This document shows, piece after piece, positions 1 to 10,152 of a stretch of DNA of 64,000 nt. The number at the start of each line of letters is the position of its first letter. Position 1 is the first letter of the stretch. The notes under the pieces were generated by a model. It searched no databases. It was not told the DNA's origin and worked only from the letters and a program-made list of their open reading frames with translations. Made by a program: the position numbers and the translations under genes. Origin of the DNA: Anastrepha obliqua (Eukaryota > Arthropoda > Insecta > Diptera > Tephritidae); assembly GCF_027943255.1 (NCBI RefSeq), contig NC_072892.1, positions 31,767,792 to 31,831,791 on the forward strand. The letters run 5' to 3'.

Positions 1-2410
1 ACGGTGGGGCGCGCGTGCGCCTTTTTAACATACGATCACTGACGTTTAACCGAAATCACGGCTTTAATAGTTGTTGCGACAATTTTTCTGCAATACCTTG
101 TGGTAACGAAATTAAATACATAAATAGATTCGCTTTTAATTCACTATTGTTAATGCACTTTTAATTGCAATTCTTTTCACACTATTTCTTTAAATTACAG
201 TTTCCTTTATTCTATTTGATTTTATTTCTTCTTAAAGACTTTCTTGTTTGCTGCTTCCACTTTGAATATGTTTTCGCGTTCACTTTCGCCTTCAAGTGGC
301 AAATTTATCCAATTTATGAAAATTAGATGCTGCCTCAGATTTTCTTTGTGTGCGTGTGTGTGTCATTCACCTAATTACACATTTATGTTTGTGCCTCTGC
401 TGCTGACGATGCTGTCGTTGCTGCTGATTTTGTTCGTTTGTTGCGCACTTCGCCCATTTAATGCCAATTCAAGTTCGCCTTTCGCAACACTTTGATTGTA
501 TTATGCGTTACATTTATGTATATATATTTTTATATGTTACTCTTCCTTTTATGTGTTATGCATTAAATCTTGCTGCTACTGAAACTTTTGTTTTCGATTT
601 TCACTTTAGTTGTATCCACAAATTTACTATACAAACTGGCGCAGTAGTTCAAAAATTCCTAAAAAATAACAATCACTTTAAATTTTGTTTAATACTACAT
701 ACACACATTTATGTACATACATATGCACATCAATTAGTTTTCTCCTTGAATATCTCTTTTTGCTCATACACTAAAAACTAAGATTTTTCTTGAAAAAAAA
801 AGCAGTATAGATTGTTCATGGCGCTCCCGTTTTCTGCTGCTTCTGCTGCTGTTTTTCATCATTTGCAATGCACTAATATTTATTTGGTTCTCAGCTTGCT
901 GCTTGTGGCTGTGTCTAACTTGTTATGCTGCCTTCTAAATCTAATGCATGTAGTATGTATGTACTCGTATGTATGTATGTATGTATGTATGTGTGTATGT
1001 AGTTTTGTTCCTGTGCTTTTTTTGTTGCTGGCTTTGCTATACTACATCGGTATGTTTTCGTCGCTACTTTGCACTTGCTGCTTTGTGCGTCTTGCTTTGC
1101 CTCTTGTTTCTGGCCTTATTCTCGTTCTTGGTAACTTGATTGACTGAAGACTAGGTATGTAGTAGTTAGAAGGCTATTTGGTTGGTTAGCTGTCTCCTCC
1201 AATTTTGACGTTTTGCTTCTTTTGCACGTTCTATTGTTGGTATATTAGAAAGAAATATACAGCAAAGTGAAAAAAAACGGAAGATATTTTACTTCCACTT
1301 CCCCCTTCCTGTTTGCGCGCGTACACATACGTACACTCACTTACTCAATATTTACCTATTAAACTTTTTTCTTAACATTTTTCAATTAGTTGATAACTAA
1401 ACATTTTAAATCACGCTGTTCTTTATGTAAGTTATAATATGCGAATAATTGTGTTTTTGTTGCTTTTCTATTACTCGGTGCCAGTGAATATTCACTACGC
1501 TGAGTTTAGAGAATATGATTTTCGTCTTCAAATGCTTCTCTCACTACTTCAATGTTTGCTTGCTGGTGCTTTCGACTTGAATTCCCTCACTCGTATTCGT
1601 TTACTTTTTGTGCTTCGTTTGTTTGCGCATACACAAATTTCTTAGTTTTTTCACACTTGAGATTCGTTAATTATTATAATACTATTATTGGTGCGTCTTT
1701 AAGAAATGTTCATTAATTAATAAACATTTTCAAACTACGAAAACGATTTCCAAATATCTTACATTTTCTCTTACTTTCTCAACATACTTATCTTCTTTAC
1801 TCTTTTACGCTGTCCTTCTTTTATAAAATGCAAATTCCAGCACAAATTCTATAATTCGCACTGGAAGAATTTTCCAACGGAAAAACTTTTTCTTCTTACT
1901 ATTTGCACAAAATGTGGGGTGCACAAAAGATGAGGAAAATGGGTAGAGAAAGAAGCAGAAAATGGCAAGAAGTCAAATATAAAAATCGTCTGCGAAATTT
2001 TCACTTTTTTAATACACCACTCAACACAATTCCATAAATTTTTAATTACTTCGTTGGTATTCCACTTGAACTTGGTTTTGTGCTTAATTTTGTAACTATT
2101 AGGTTTTATTTTCCACTATGAATTTAATTTTGAATATGAAATACATGAATTTTCTTCACGTCTATGAATTTTGGATTTTCAGCGAATGTGGAGTAAAGCG
2201 CAATGAATGGAATTTGTATTTCCATTAATTGGGAGCTTATTACAGATTTGCATGTGGAGCTTTTTGTAAAGCAAACATCTGTCTACCAAAATAATCTGTG
2301 GTAATGCTGTGATGCCATGTTACTATATTATTGCAGCGATTTTTGAGGCATTTTTTAATCGATAAATGAAGGTGGATTTGTGGAAAATAAATGTTGGAAT
2401 GAAAATAAGC
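1..2410. other. T-rich non-coding region
   Basis: I see no supported gene. The plus strand is T-rich with TGCTGCT triplets and a GTAT microsatellite at about 967-1000. This could be A-rich UTR or intron of a minus-strand gene extending off the left edge, but no splice pair or conserved peptide supports that. Confidence 0.4.
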
Positions 2411-2438
2411 AAATTGCTTATGGTAAAAGCCATTGTGA

Positions 2439-2658
2439 AGAAGCTCCAGCAAAGAAGGTGTTCGTGGGCGAAGTCCAGGGGAGCCGACGCAGAGGAAGAC
2501 CAATGCTCCGGTGGAAAGACCAGGTGGAGGAAACCCTATGCTCGCTTGGTGTACAGAATTGGAGAAGGCGCGCGCGGAGCAGAGGCGCCTGGAGAGAGCT
2601 AGTGAGGTCGGCCGTAACTCGGTAACGGGTTGTTATGGCCACCTAAGTAAGTAAGTAA
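2439..2658 (+). mobile_element. 5'-truncated LINE 3' end with target-site duplication
   Basis: The insert encodes the typical C-terminus of a non-LTR retrotransposon reverse transcriptase ORF (RRRGRPMLRWKDQVEETL, then NWRRRARSRGAWRELV) and ends in a TAAG-type simple tail (taagtaagtaagtaagtaa). It is flanked by a perfect 16-bp direct repeat, gtaaaagccattgtga, at 2423-2438 and 2659-2674. The truncation at the 5' side, simple tail and long duplication are the hallmark of target-primed reverse transcription. Confidence 0.85.
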
Positions 2659-2811
2659 GTAAAAGCCATTGTGAGTACGAATGTATTTTGCTAAATCAGC
2701 ACGAACTCGTGGCAAAGCTTTTTAACCATTTCTAAGCGAAAGTAGCAACTCTATAAGCGCCTGCCATTAATTTTTTTTATTTTCTTGCGAGTGATAAGAC
2801 AAGTCCGAAAG

Positions 2812-3074
2812 ATATATATGTGTTTGGTCAGGCGCCTCCTCCAACTTGTTTCACAAGTGGAGGGGCCTACAGTTTAAGCCGACTCCGAACGACAGATATT
2901 TTTTATGAGGAGCTTTTCCATATCAAAATTACACTCGGAAATTGGCCATTGCCTGCCGAGGGGCGACCGCTATTAGAAAAAGCTTTTGCATTTTGCTGTT
3001 TCATGCACAAAGATTCGAACCTGTGAACTTCCGAATGGTAATCACGCACTAACCATTCGGCTACGGTGGCCGTC
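2812..3074 (-). mobile_element. tRNA-derived SINE, copy 1
   Basis: Read on the minus strand the element starts with a tRNA-like head containing an A-box-like TAGCCGAATGG and a B box GGTTCGAATCT, the internal RNA polymerase III promoter. A body shared with four other copies follows (GTTTCATGCACAAAG side, then the AAAAGCTCCTCATAAAA and CTGTAGGCCCCTCC blocks) and ends at a GGCCAAACAC tail with TATATA. The head falls at 3074 and the tail near 2812. Confidence 0.8.
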
Positions 3075-3595
3075 GAAAGACTCTTCATGTTAAATCATCC
3101 AGAGGACATTAATGTTCTCTGCATCATCATACATAAAAGCTTAACCAAAGAACATAGAATGATTAGAAGCTGCAGTTCCGGTTCGTTCCTCTTAAATGCA
3201 AGCAAACGCTGCATTATTTCCACATTTAGCTAAATTTGACTCGAATTTTCGAAAAAATAATTAATTCGTACATTATTTTACCGCATCATTCCAACGTTTT
3301 TGTGCGAATTTTTTTAGCCTCGTGAATCGAGGTTTTCATCTACTCAATTTTGGCTTTACTATAAATAAAATAAACTTTATTTGACGTAACATCTTAATAT
3401 ATGTTTGGGTGTACATAAAAGACAAAAGAAGTGTCATGTAATTCCATTGCTTTTTATAACATCTCGCCTAAAAGTATGCCTTGAAAAAGTTGTTGTACAC
3501 TCATAAGCCCATGCACAATATTTTACAATAAGAACAAGCATATGGCACTGAAAGTAAAATGCATAATTAACCCTTTTGCATCATCGACGGCATAA

Positions 3596-3840
3596 TCCAC
3601 GAACAAAAACTCTCTTATCATCAAGAATGGAATAGTTCACGCGAACAAAAGCTGTATCTTATCGCCAGCAACGCAATAATCCGCAATAAATTATTTTCTG
3701 GTTAAAGCTCGAGAAAAATAAATAATTTTGGTACTCCCGCAATATTCCTTGTCATTAGAACAAACAGTAAACGCTCTGCCGACGCCAGGTATTTTGAGAA
3801 CATCTCACATTTCGAGCGTTGTTGCAAATTCAGGCTTAAT
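3596..3840 (+). repeat. unnamed dispersed repeat, copy 1
   Basis: The segment from aacaaaaactctct to tttcgagcgttgttgcaaa aligns by eye with 43105-43325, sharing aataatccg, aataattttggta, ttccttgtcattagaacaaa-like and gccgaca-ggtattttgaa blocks. Copies are in the same orientation and diverged by small indels. I recognise no coding potential or terminal inverted repeats, so the class is unknown. Confidence 0.6.
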
Positions 3841-4372
3841 AAACGCCGCACCATTAACACATTTCGAAAAATCAAAGCTGATTTAAGAACGAATATGAAC
3901 GCAGCATAACAAGATTCGAGCAAGAAATTTTATAGTGAAGTTGAAACAATTACTTTCGGCATACACTGCAAATTTTAAGTTTCGAGTTATGATGGACTTA
4001 ATAGAAAACCATAAGTTGTCACTCTCGCTCATTTAAAATCTGATGGTCTTTTCGTCTGGAGTTTGTGCAAAAGCGCATTTGCGTATATTTTCCAATGTTG
4101 AAAATAAAAACAACAAAAATATTTTGTATTGCAATGGACTTGCCATCAGTCATGTCAAGTGCATACAGACACCAATGAAAATATTAAAAAAAAGTATTAT
4201 TAACCTGATAAGCGGGTATTGGATGATGTTATCCACTATTTCATTTCACTCAATGCAACCCTGTGTTTTGTTTTCAATAGTGGAAGCTAAGTCGGCTTTT
4301 TGGTAAAATTCAACGTATGCATTTTCTATTAATTTGTAAATTAAATTGAAAATCACATACTGCATTTTAAAA

Positions 4373-4936
4373 ATGGGTAAGGCAATAAAACCACAGGAAA
4401 AATAACACAATTTATTAAGTGCATTTCTGCTTCATATATTCACGAAAACAGGGGCGGAAACCAAAAGTGGTAGCAGTAATCTCGTCTCGGCTGTGATCTC
4501 CTGCATACTCAGCTTGGTCATATTCGCTACAATGCGCTTCTACTCCGGCTGGCTAACAGCTACACAAATGAATACAATTGTTGGTGGCTTCGTGGGCTCG
4601 TGGTTGTTTGTCTTTGCGTTGACCGCCGTGTCGAATGTGGAAATGCTTGTGTTCGGCAATGATTTTCAAGCTAAATTTATACCAGAAATATTGACTTGCC
4701 TAACGCTGGCTACCGTGGCTTCCGGTGTGGTGCATCGAGTTTGTGCCACGACATGGTGAGTACTGAATTTCACTCAATCGCTGCATTGATTTGTTTATGT
4801 TTTCCATTTCAGCATTGTGTTTTGTATCGCTGCATTGTATTTTGTAAATCGCATTTCAAATAAATATCACAACAGAGGTACCAGCGCCGTGGAACAAGCA
4901 CCTGTTCGCCGCGGTGGTGGAAAGAAAAATAAGTAG
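4373..4936 (+). CDS. Krtcap2: Krtcap2 homologue, oligosaccharyltransferase-associated membrane protein
   Basis: Three exons join as 4373-4376, 4452-4755 and 4813-4936, giving 143 residues. The first coding exon is just ATG plus one G, cut by a gtaagg donor; the acceptor is cgaaaacag; the second intron (57 bp) runs from gtgagt to tttccatttcag and completes a Cys codon. The protein has about three hydrophobic segments ([33 protein letters not shown], and [11 protein letters not shown] near the end), the family stretches [11 protein letters not shown] and [11 protein letters not shown], and a basic tail ending GGGKKNK that looks like an ER-retention type cytosolic end. Family knowledge places KRTCAP2 in the STT3A-type oligosaccharyltransferase at the ER membrane, in N-glycosylation. 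The short first exon is inferred from splice consensus and phase; the rest is firm. Confidence 0.9.
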
Positions 4937-5110
4937 AGCTCGAGTGAAAAAAGAACGTATTAATTAAAATTTATAAGTTATATGCAATAAGAGTAGCCTT
5001 TTTTGGTATTGTCATGGCATTCAGGTAATGAAAGAAAACGAGTATTTCTATACTAAAAGTTTGGATTTGTTTTCATTGGATTAAATATTTTGTAAACAAT
5101 GAATTATTTG

Positions 5111-5116
5111 AATAAA
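5111..5116 (+). terminator. Krtcap2: candidate Krtcap2 polyadenylation signal
   Basis: A canonical AATAAA lies 175 bases after the Krtcap2 stop codon, a normal 3'UTR length for a small fly gene. There is no transcript evidence, and a downstream GU-rich element is only weakly apparent (agagtgtcaagt). Confidence 0.45.
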
Positions 5117-5578
5117 TATCTTGCAGAGTGTCAAGTATACTGAAATTAATTAGTATGATTTATCTAAGGCACTAATCCATGATAATGTATGAGAATGATG
5201 AGAAATTGGAGCGCAGTGGCATACTGGTATATAAGTTCGATACGCATTTCACTGCGAAATTAAGCATACAAATTGCCAATGACGTTTCAATAGTTTTCCA
5301 CTTTTATATGACACCAGCATCCACTGCTGCAATGGAAGAAATTAATTAGCACCCTGCAACATCTCTGAAAAGCTACTAATGTGTATGTTTGTAAGTATTT
5401 GCCCAATGATTTCTGCTCATATCTTTAGTCCTGCCATAAGTTCTGTTACAAGTTAAGTCCATTATAGATATGAAACTATAATATAATATTTTTTTTAAAG
5501 ACGTTAATTTTATTTAATCATGTAAATATTAAAAAAAAATTTAATTTTGATTCGAAATGGTCACAATTGGCTTTTACA

Positions 5579-5708
5579 CGTTCCCATGACAGTCGGTTCT
5601 ACGTTACCGGAACGACCCGGATTTATATTCGGCCAAGGGCTGTCACTACAGCAGCATTCCCCGTGCATGTATGGATAATATTTATGCTGATACAACAACA
5701 ACAACAAT
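5579..5708 (-). mobile_element. LINE 3'-tail element, copy a, inserted in a mariner relic
   Basis: Read on the minus strand it runs from GTTGTTGTTGTTGTATCAGC through GGGAATGCTGCT, GTGACAGCCCTTGGCCG, GGGTCGTTCCGGTAACG and ends CTGTCATGGGAACG. The same segment directly follows a LINE ORF end at 7280, so it is probably a severely 5'-truncated LINE copy (or a SINE using that tail). It cuts the mariner-type transposase relic at 5706-6376. Confidence 0.75.
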
Positions 5709-6376
5709 ACAAGCCTTCAAACGATTTGGCCAATCGGCTATTGCAGCACGCACGGTTTTCATGGATATTGAAGTCGCTGCTCGAACCAAAGGTTGGTTGG
5801 AGACTTTCAGCTTTTTTGTGAGGTCTTTGACAGGCCATGTTCTCCAATTCTAAGCACAAACTGCAGTCCAATGGATTCAGATCTGTACTTCCAGACGGCC
5901 AATCTTCTGCGGCTATGAACCCAGAAATATGGTTTTTTAATAACTGCTAGATGGTTTTTGCGTTACGGGCTGGAGCGAAATCTTGCTTGGAAGATCCAAC
6001 GTCCTTCGTTGAAGAGAGTACTGTTCAACTGCTTCACCATGCCTTCTAAGATATCCTCCTGGTACACTTTTGTCCCGCCCTTAACTCCTTTTTCGTAGAA
6101 ATGAAGACATGTAACACCTTTACAAGACACTCCCCACCGTTCATTACGGAGACTGGACCCTTGGAACAACATTTTTTGCGGGCTTAGAAGTAGTAGCATA
6201 GATTTTGTCCTTTTGATTATTAAAAACTTGTTCAACAGTGCAACTTTTCTTACATCTATATCAAAATTTTTCAGCATTTCTCTTCTTCTCTTGGGTTTTC
6301 CCCTCAACTCCGAGACTGCTTCCGTATTGCTTCGAGATAGAGGTCCAAGACGTCGTCCTAAGAAGGACACATTCAC
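5706..6376 (-). pseudogene. mariner-type transposase relic
   Basis: The minus strand encodes a decayed transposase: RWGVSCKGVTCLHFYEKGVK, then VYQEDILEGMVKQLNSTLFN and GRWIFQ, followed after a frameshift near 5960 by DLNPLDCSLCLELENMACQR (with a changed Asp-Tyr motif) and a C-terminal LAKSFEGL. This matches the catalytic-core order of mariner transposases. The N-terminal DNA-binding half is degenerate, and the 3' end is interrupted by the LINE-tail element at 5579-5708. Confidence 0.8.
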
Positions 6377-6471
6377 TTACCTACCCTGCGTCCAGAGTCG
6401 CCTGTTTTGAAAAACATTTGCTTAATGCACTTCACAATAAGTTTCCATTTCACGCCTTTTTTTCGATACTA

Positions 6472-6832
6472 AAGGGTGGTTAAGTGGTTAAGTTGCAAGG
6501 GCCAGTGTGGATTTGAAATAAAATACAATTTTTTAGAAAATTATTGTCATTTCTCTTTATTATGATAATATTGACTCAATTACATATGGAACAAAATATC
6601 GGCCAGATGGCCGTCGCGGCCTCGGCGGCACACCTCCGATGGTCCAAATTTTCGATGACGCTGAGGCATAATTGGGATTCTATGCCGTTAATGTGCCGAA
6701 TTATCTCATCCTTTAGCTCTTGAATTGTTGCTGGCTTATCGACGTACACCTCAAAGAAAGAAGTCCAGCGGAGTCGTTGACGCTTAGGTGTTGTTCACAT
6801 TCAACATCGGCCCTTGAAATTTAACAACCCTT
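6472..6832 (-). mobile_element. internally deleted mariner with both terminal inverted repeats
   Basis: The left end AAGGGTGGTTAAG...GCAAGGGCC and the right end, read inward as AAAGGGTTGTTAAATTTCAA then GGGCCGATGTTGAA, are imperfect inverted repeats next to TA dinucleotides, as in Tc1/mariner elements. Between them the minus strand keeps only the transposase C-terminus (VYVDKPATIQELKDEIIRHI, SVIENLDHR). At 361 bp it is a non-autonomous deletion derivative, of a lineage distinct from the relic at 5706-6376. Confidence 0.75.
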
Positions 6833-7041
6833 TATATCGGCATTCCATTTTTCTTCGCCTATCATCATTTGCTCGATTATTTCTTCCGGTGTACAATTTA
6901 TTCCGGTAAACCAATAGCTCGTTGCAGAGCTGCTCTCTCTATGTTCACCTCTCGCATTTGAAGAAGGAGTGCTACGCATCATCGTATTCAGTATCTCCAT
7001 AAATGCAATTTGCTAGTGTCACCATAGGAGCCCATCCTATG

Positions 7042-7369
7042 GCAAATCAAACGCAGAAGGTGGCGATGGATACGTCACCCGCTTCGAAACCCACCAGATA
7101 GCATTATGAGAATGGTTCTGAACTGGAACCCGCAAGGAAGCAGAGGTCGCGGTCGGCTAAAGATCACTTGGCGAAGGTCGATGTTGCGGGAACTTGCAGA
7201 TGCCGACATCAAATGGGCAACAACAGCCCAGAACTGTGTACGATGGAAGAGTCTTGTTGTTGTTGTTGTAGCAGCATAAACAATCCCCATACATATACTG
7301 GGAATGCTGCTGAAGTGACAGTCCTTGGCCGGGTCGTTCCGGTTACGTAGAACCGACTGCCGTGGGAAC
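7042..7369 (+). mobile_element. LINE ORF2 C-terminus plus complete 3' tail (reference copy of the tail family)
   Basis: An open frame from about 7045 to a TAA at 7278 encodes RRWRWIRHPLRNP, then QGSRGRGRLKITWRRSMLRE and ELADADIKW, ending VRWKSLVVVVVAA. This is the typical end of non-LTR retrotransposon reverse transcriptase proteins in insects. The 3' untranslated part, from the GTTGTTGTTGTTGTAGCAGC stretch to CTGCCGTGGGAACG at about 7369, is the segment found alone in five other places in the window. Confidence 0.82.
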
Positions 7370-10127
7370 GGTCGAGTCTTGTCGAGACGCTATGCTCCCG
7401 AGCGGAGTGAACAAGGATATAAAAAAAAATGTTCACCTTACCCATTCGCCACAAATACTTGCAAAAGGACCCGTGTGTGGACAAAAACTGTCAGAGGTAA
7501 TAATAATAGTTAACTTCACCGTGCTTTCTTTCTACCCACTTTTTTAAATCGGGTATTAAATCTATCTACCGCCCATCTACCCCACTGTTCAGAGTTCCAT
7601 CTTGCTTGCCAACGTGTGAGTCAAAGGTAGTAGTGGAAGTTAGTCGTTCTGTTATGGCAGTCATAAATAATAACAACTTTATTTTGTAATGTTATTTTTT
7701 CTTGTAATTTTTATAATTAAATTTATTAAGGGTTTTCATTTTACTTTTTCATTCATTCAATTATGTCTGTATATCCTGCACTTATTAGCATGTACGCATT
7801 TTAAATAATCGTTTAGTATTTTTTTCGTTAATTTTTTAAGCATTCTTAATATTTCTTGCCCATTCAAGGTTATATTTTTGTAATCACCTTTTTTTGTTTT
7901 TGTGTTTTTTTTTGTTTTTTGTTTTGCTTTAGTTTCTTTTATTTTCGTATGTGAATGCTTTCTATTATTAATATTATCTTTATTTCCATTTTTGTTTTTG
8001 GTTTTAAGTGTTACCAGCTAATATATATATATATATGTGTGTTTGTATATATATGTGTGTGTATGTACGTATGTATGTGTGCATACATATCCTTCTCCTG
8101 TAATACATCAAGTTTTATGCTTTCATTAATTTGTTTTGCTGGTTTTCATTATTAATCATTGCGATTTTCATATATTTGTTTTTTTTTTTTGTTTTTTTTT
8201 TTTTGTTTAGCATTTTTCACTGACACATACATTTACATGACTAAAAACATTAACAACTACACCTACAATCGTCGGTCGCACTCTGACTTAGTCCTCATTT
8301 CTCCGTTGAATTAGCTTTTTTGTATTTATGTTTTATCTGCCTCGCATGCACACATTTTATACTATGTGCTAGTGCTACTTGTATACATATGTATGTATGT
8401 ATGTATGTACCTACATATTTCGTTAATGACGCTTCCAACGTCCCTTGCTCAAGCTTATTACAGAAGTACATACAATCAACGGTTTTGAATACGCTTTCTA
8501 CTGATTTTAAAAATTCATGACTGCATTTAAATTTGATTTTTTTCGTTATACTTGTTTTCTTCTATATTTTGTTGCTTTAAATATTCTGACTTAAAATTTT
8601 TAGTTTATAATTTGCATTTGACATATATTTAGATTTACAAACTACCAATATGCAATTGTAGGGAAATAAATAAAAATAATAAAGTTTAATTTATTGCATA
8701 TTATTTATTATTTATTAATTATTAATTATTAATATTATTTTCATGTTTTAACGATCATTTTTTAAACATTACTTCACTTATATTAAGTACCTGCTAGGCA
8801 TTGTTGTTTTTCCGTATGCACAATTCACCATTTATTTTGCTTTGTATACTTTTGGCTGTGGCTTCTCTCACATAGGCACATCCACAGCAAATGCCTATTC
8901 CCCTATGTATGTATGTGTGTATATGTGTATATACATATGAATGCCCCCTTTCATTGAATTCAATGCAGTCATTTGTGACTACCTTAACGCGCTCTGTTAT
9001 ATTCTCAGTATTCCAAACTCTATGCTGCGAGCTTTGAGTCGCCATCGAATAGTACGAAACGAGTCCCATAACCTGAACCCGAATGAGTTGAACGAATTCT
9101 ATTTGTATGTGTGTCCGTCAGATAGGTTGCAAATTTACATTAAATATAAGCCGATTTTTGTTTATTATTTGTAAGCTTGCACATTACATTACCGCATAGC
9201 GCACATACATTTGAATATATTTTAACACATAATTCATTTTCCTAATTTCCATGCTTACACGATGTGTATTATCAGTTTTTTATTTACATTTTCTGCGTTG
9301 AAATATATTAGCTCCTCATCGGATATGGAATATATTTTTTACTTATGCACAAAAAATATTTATTGTTTTTTATATACAATAATTTCTATAACAAAAAGTG
9401 TTGCAGATAAATAGTCGTACATAAACGCAGCACTGGCTATGATGCCATAGTACGAGTATTAGTGTTTTCGTTTGTATTTTTTTTTTTAAATGTATAAAAA
9501 TAATCTCAACGAAAAATGTCTTACCAATTTTTTCGAGTATATTTCCTGTTTTGTGTTGAAACATCTACTTATGTATGCATAAGTACGTACATAAATGAGA
9601 TCTCAACCATGATTGTGCATATTTTTGTGTTTACTCGTGTCAAGTGAAAAAGTGCGTGGCGTGGTAGGCAAATAATTGTATGAATGGGTTGCCCAAAACA
9701 GGAATAAAGCAGAACCTTACGACGAGATTGGCAACGACCCGGATATATCGTTCGTTTGCCAGACGAATGTCACGAATCGAAAAATTCAAAATTTTAGTAA
9801 AATTAATTCAAATTTTCCATAAGTTTTCATGCCTTCACAAGTAAAAGTGAAGTCACATTTTCATCTATGCGTAGGTATGGCCATGCATTTTTTACACAGC
9901 ATAAAAAGAGCAGATGGTAATTTCGGCATATTTACATACATAAAAACGTTTCTCTTTTTGGATTCTGATACTTTTGCAGCAAAGGAGCGATGTGTATAAC
10001 CGCCCAAAACCATTTCGATTATTAGGAGAATTTATGCTGTTACAATAAAAAAAAACAATCCCTCTTTTGTAAGGTATAAAACTGGTTAGCTCGCAAAAAA
10101 ACCTTAAATTAAAATGGAAATGATGTT
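7370..10127. other. T-rich non-coding region
   Basis: No supported gene. The plus strand is T-rich with polyT runs, GTAT/GTGT microsatellites near 8015-8080, 8388-8408 and 8905-8940, and no conserved peptide in any frame. It could be untranslated or intergenic DNA between the convergent genes Krtcap2 and osa. Confidence 0.4.
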
Positions 10128-10152
10128 CAAGGTGGCGCAAAATTAATCATCC
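10128..10152 (+). repeat. solo terminal repeat of a mariner-type MITE
   Basis: CAAGGTGGCGCAAAATTAAT closely matches the inward-read right end (CAAGGTGGTGCAAAATTAAT) of the 229-bp MITE at 33541-33769. It sits directly at the left border of the AT-rich block. I do not find the partner end on the other side of that block. Confidence 0.5.

Noticed and set aside
3010..3074. A tRNA gene on the minus strand (GGTTCGAATC B box)
   Set aside because: The A- and B-box parts are present, but no acceptor stem or cloverleaf can be completed, and the same head is attached to a shared body in other copies; it is a SINE head.
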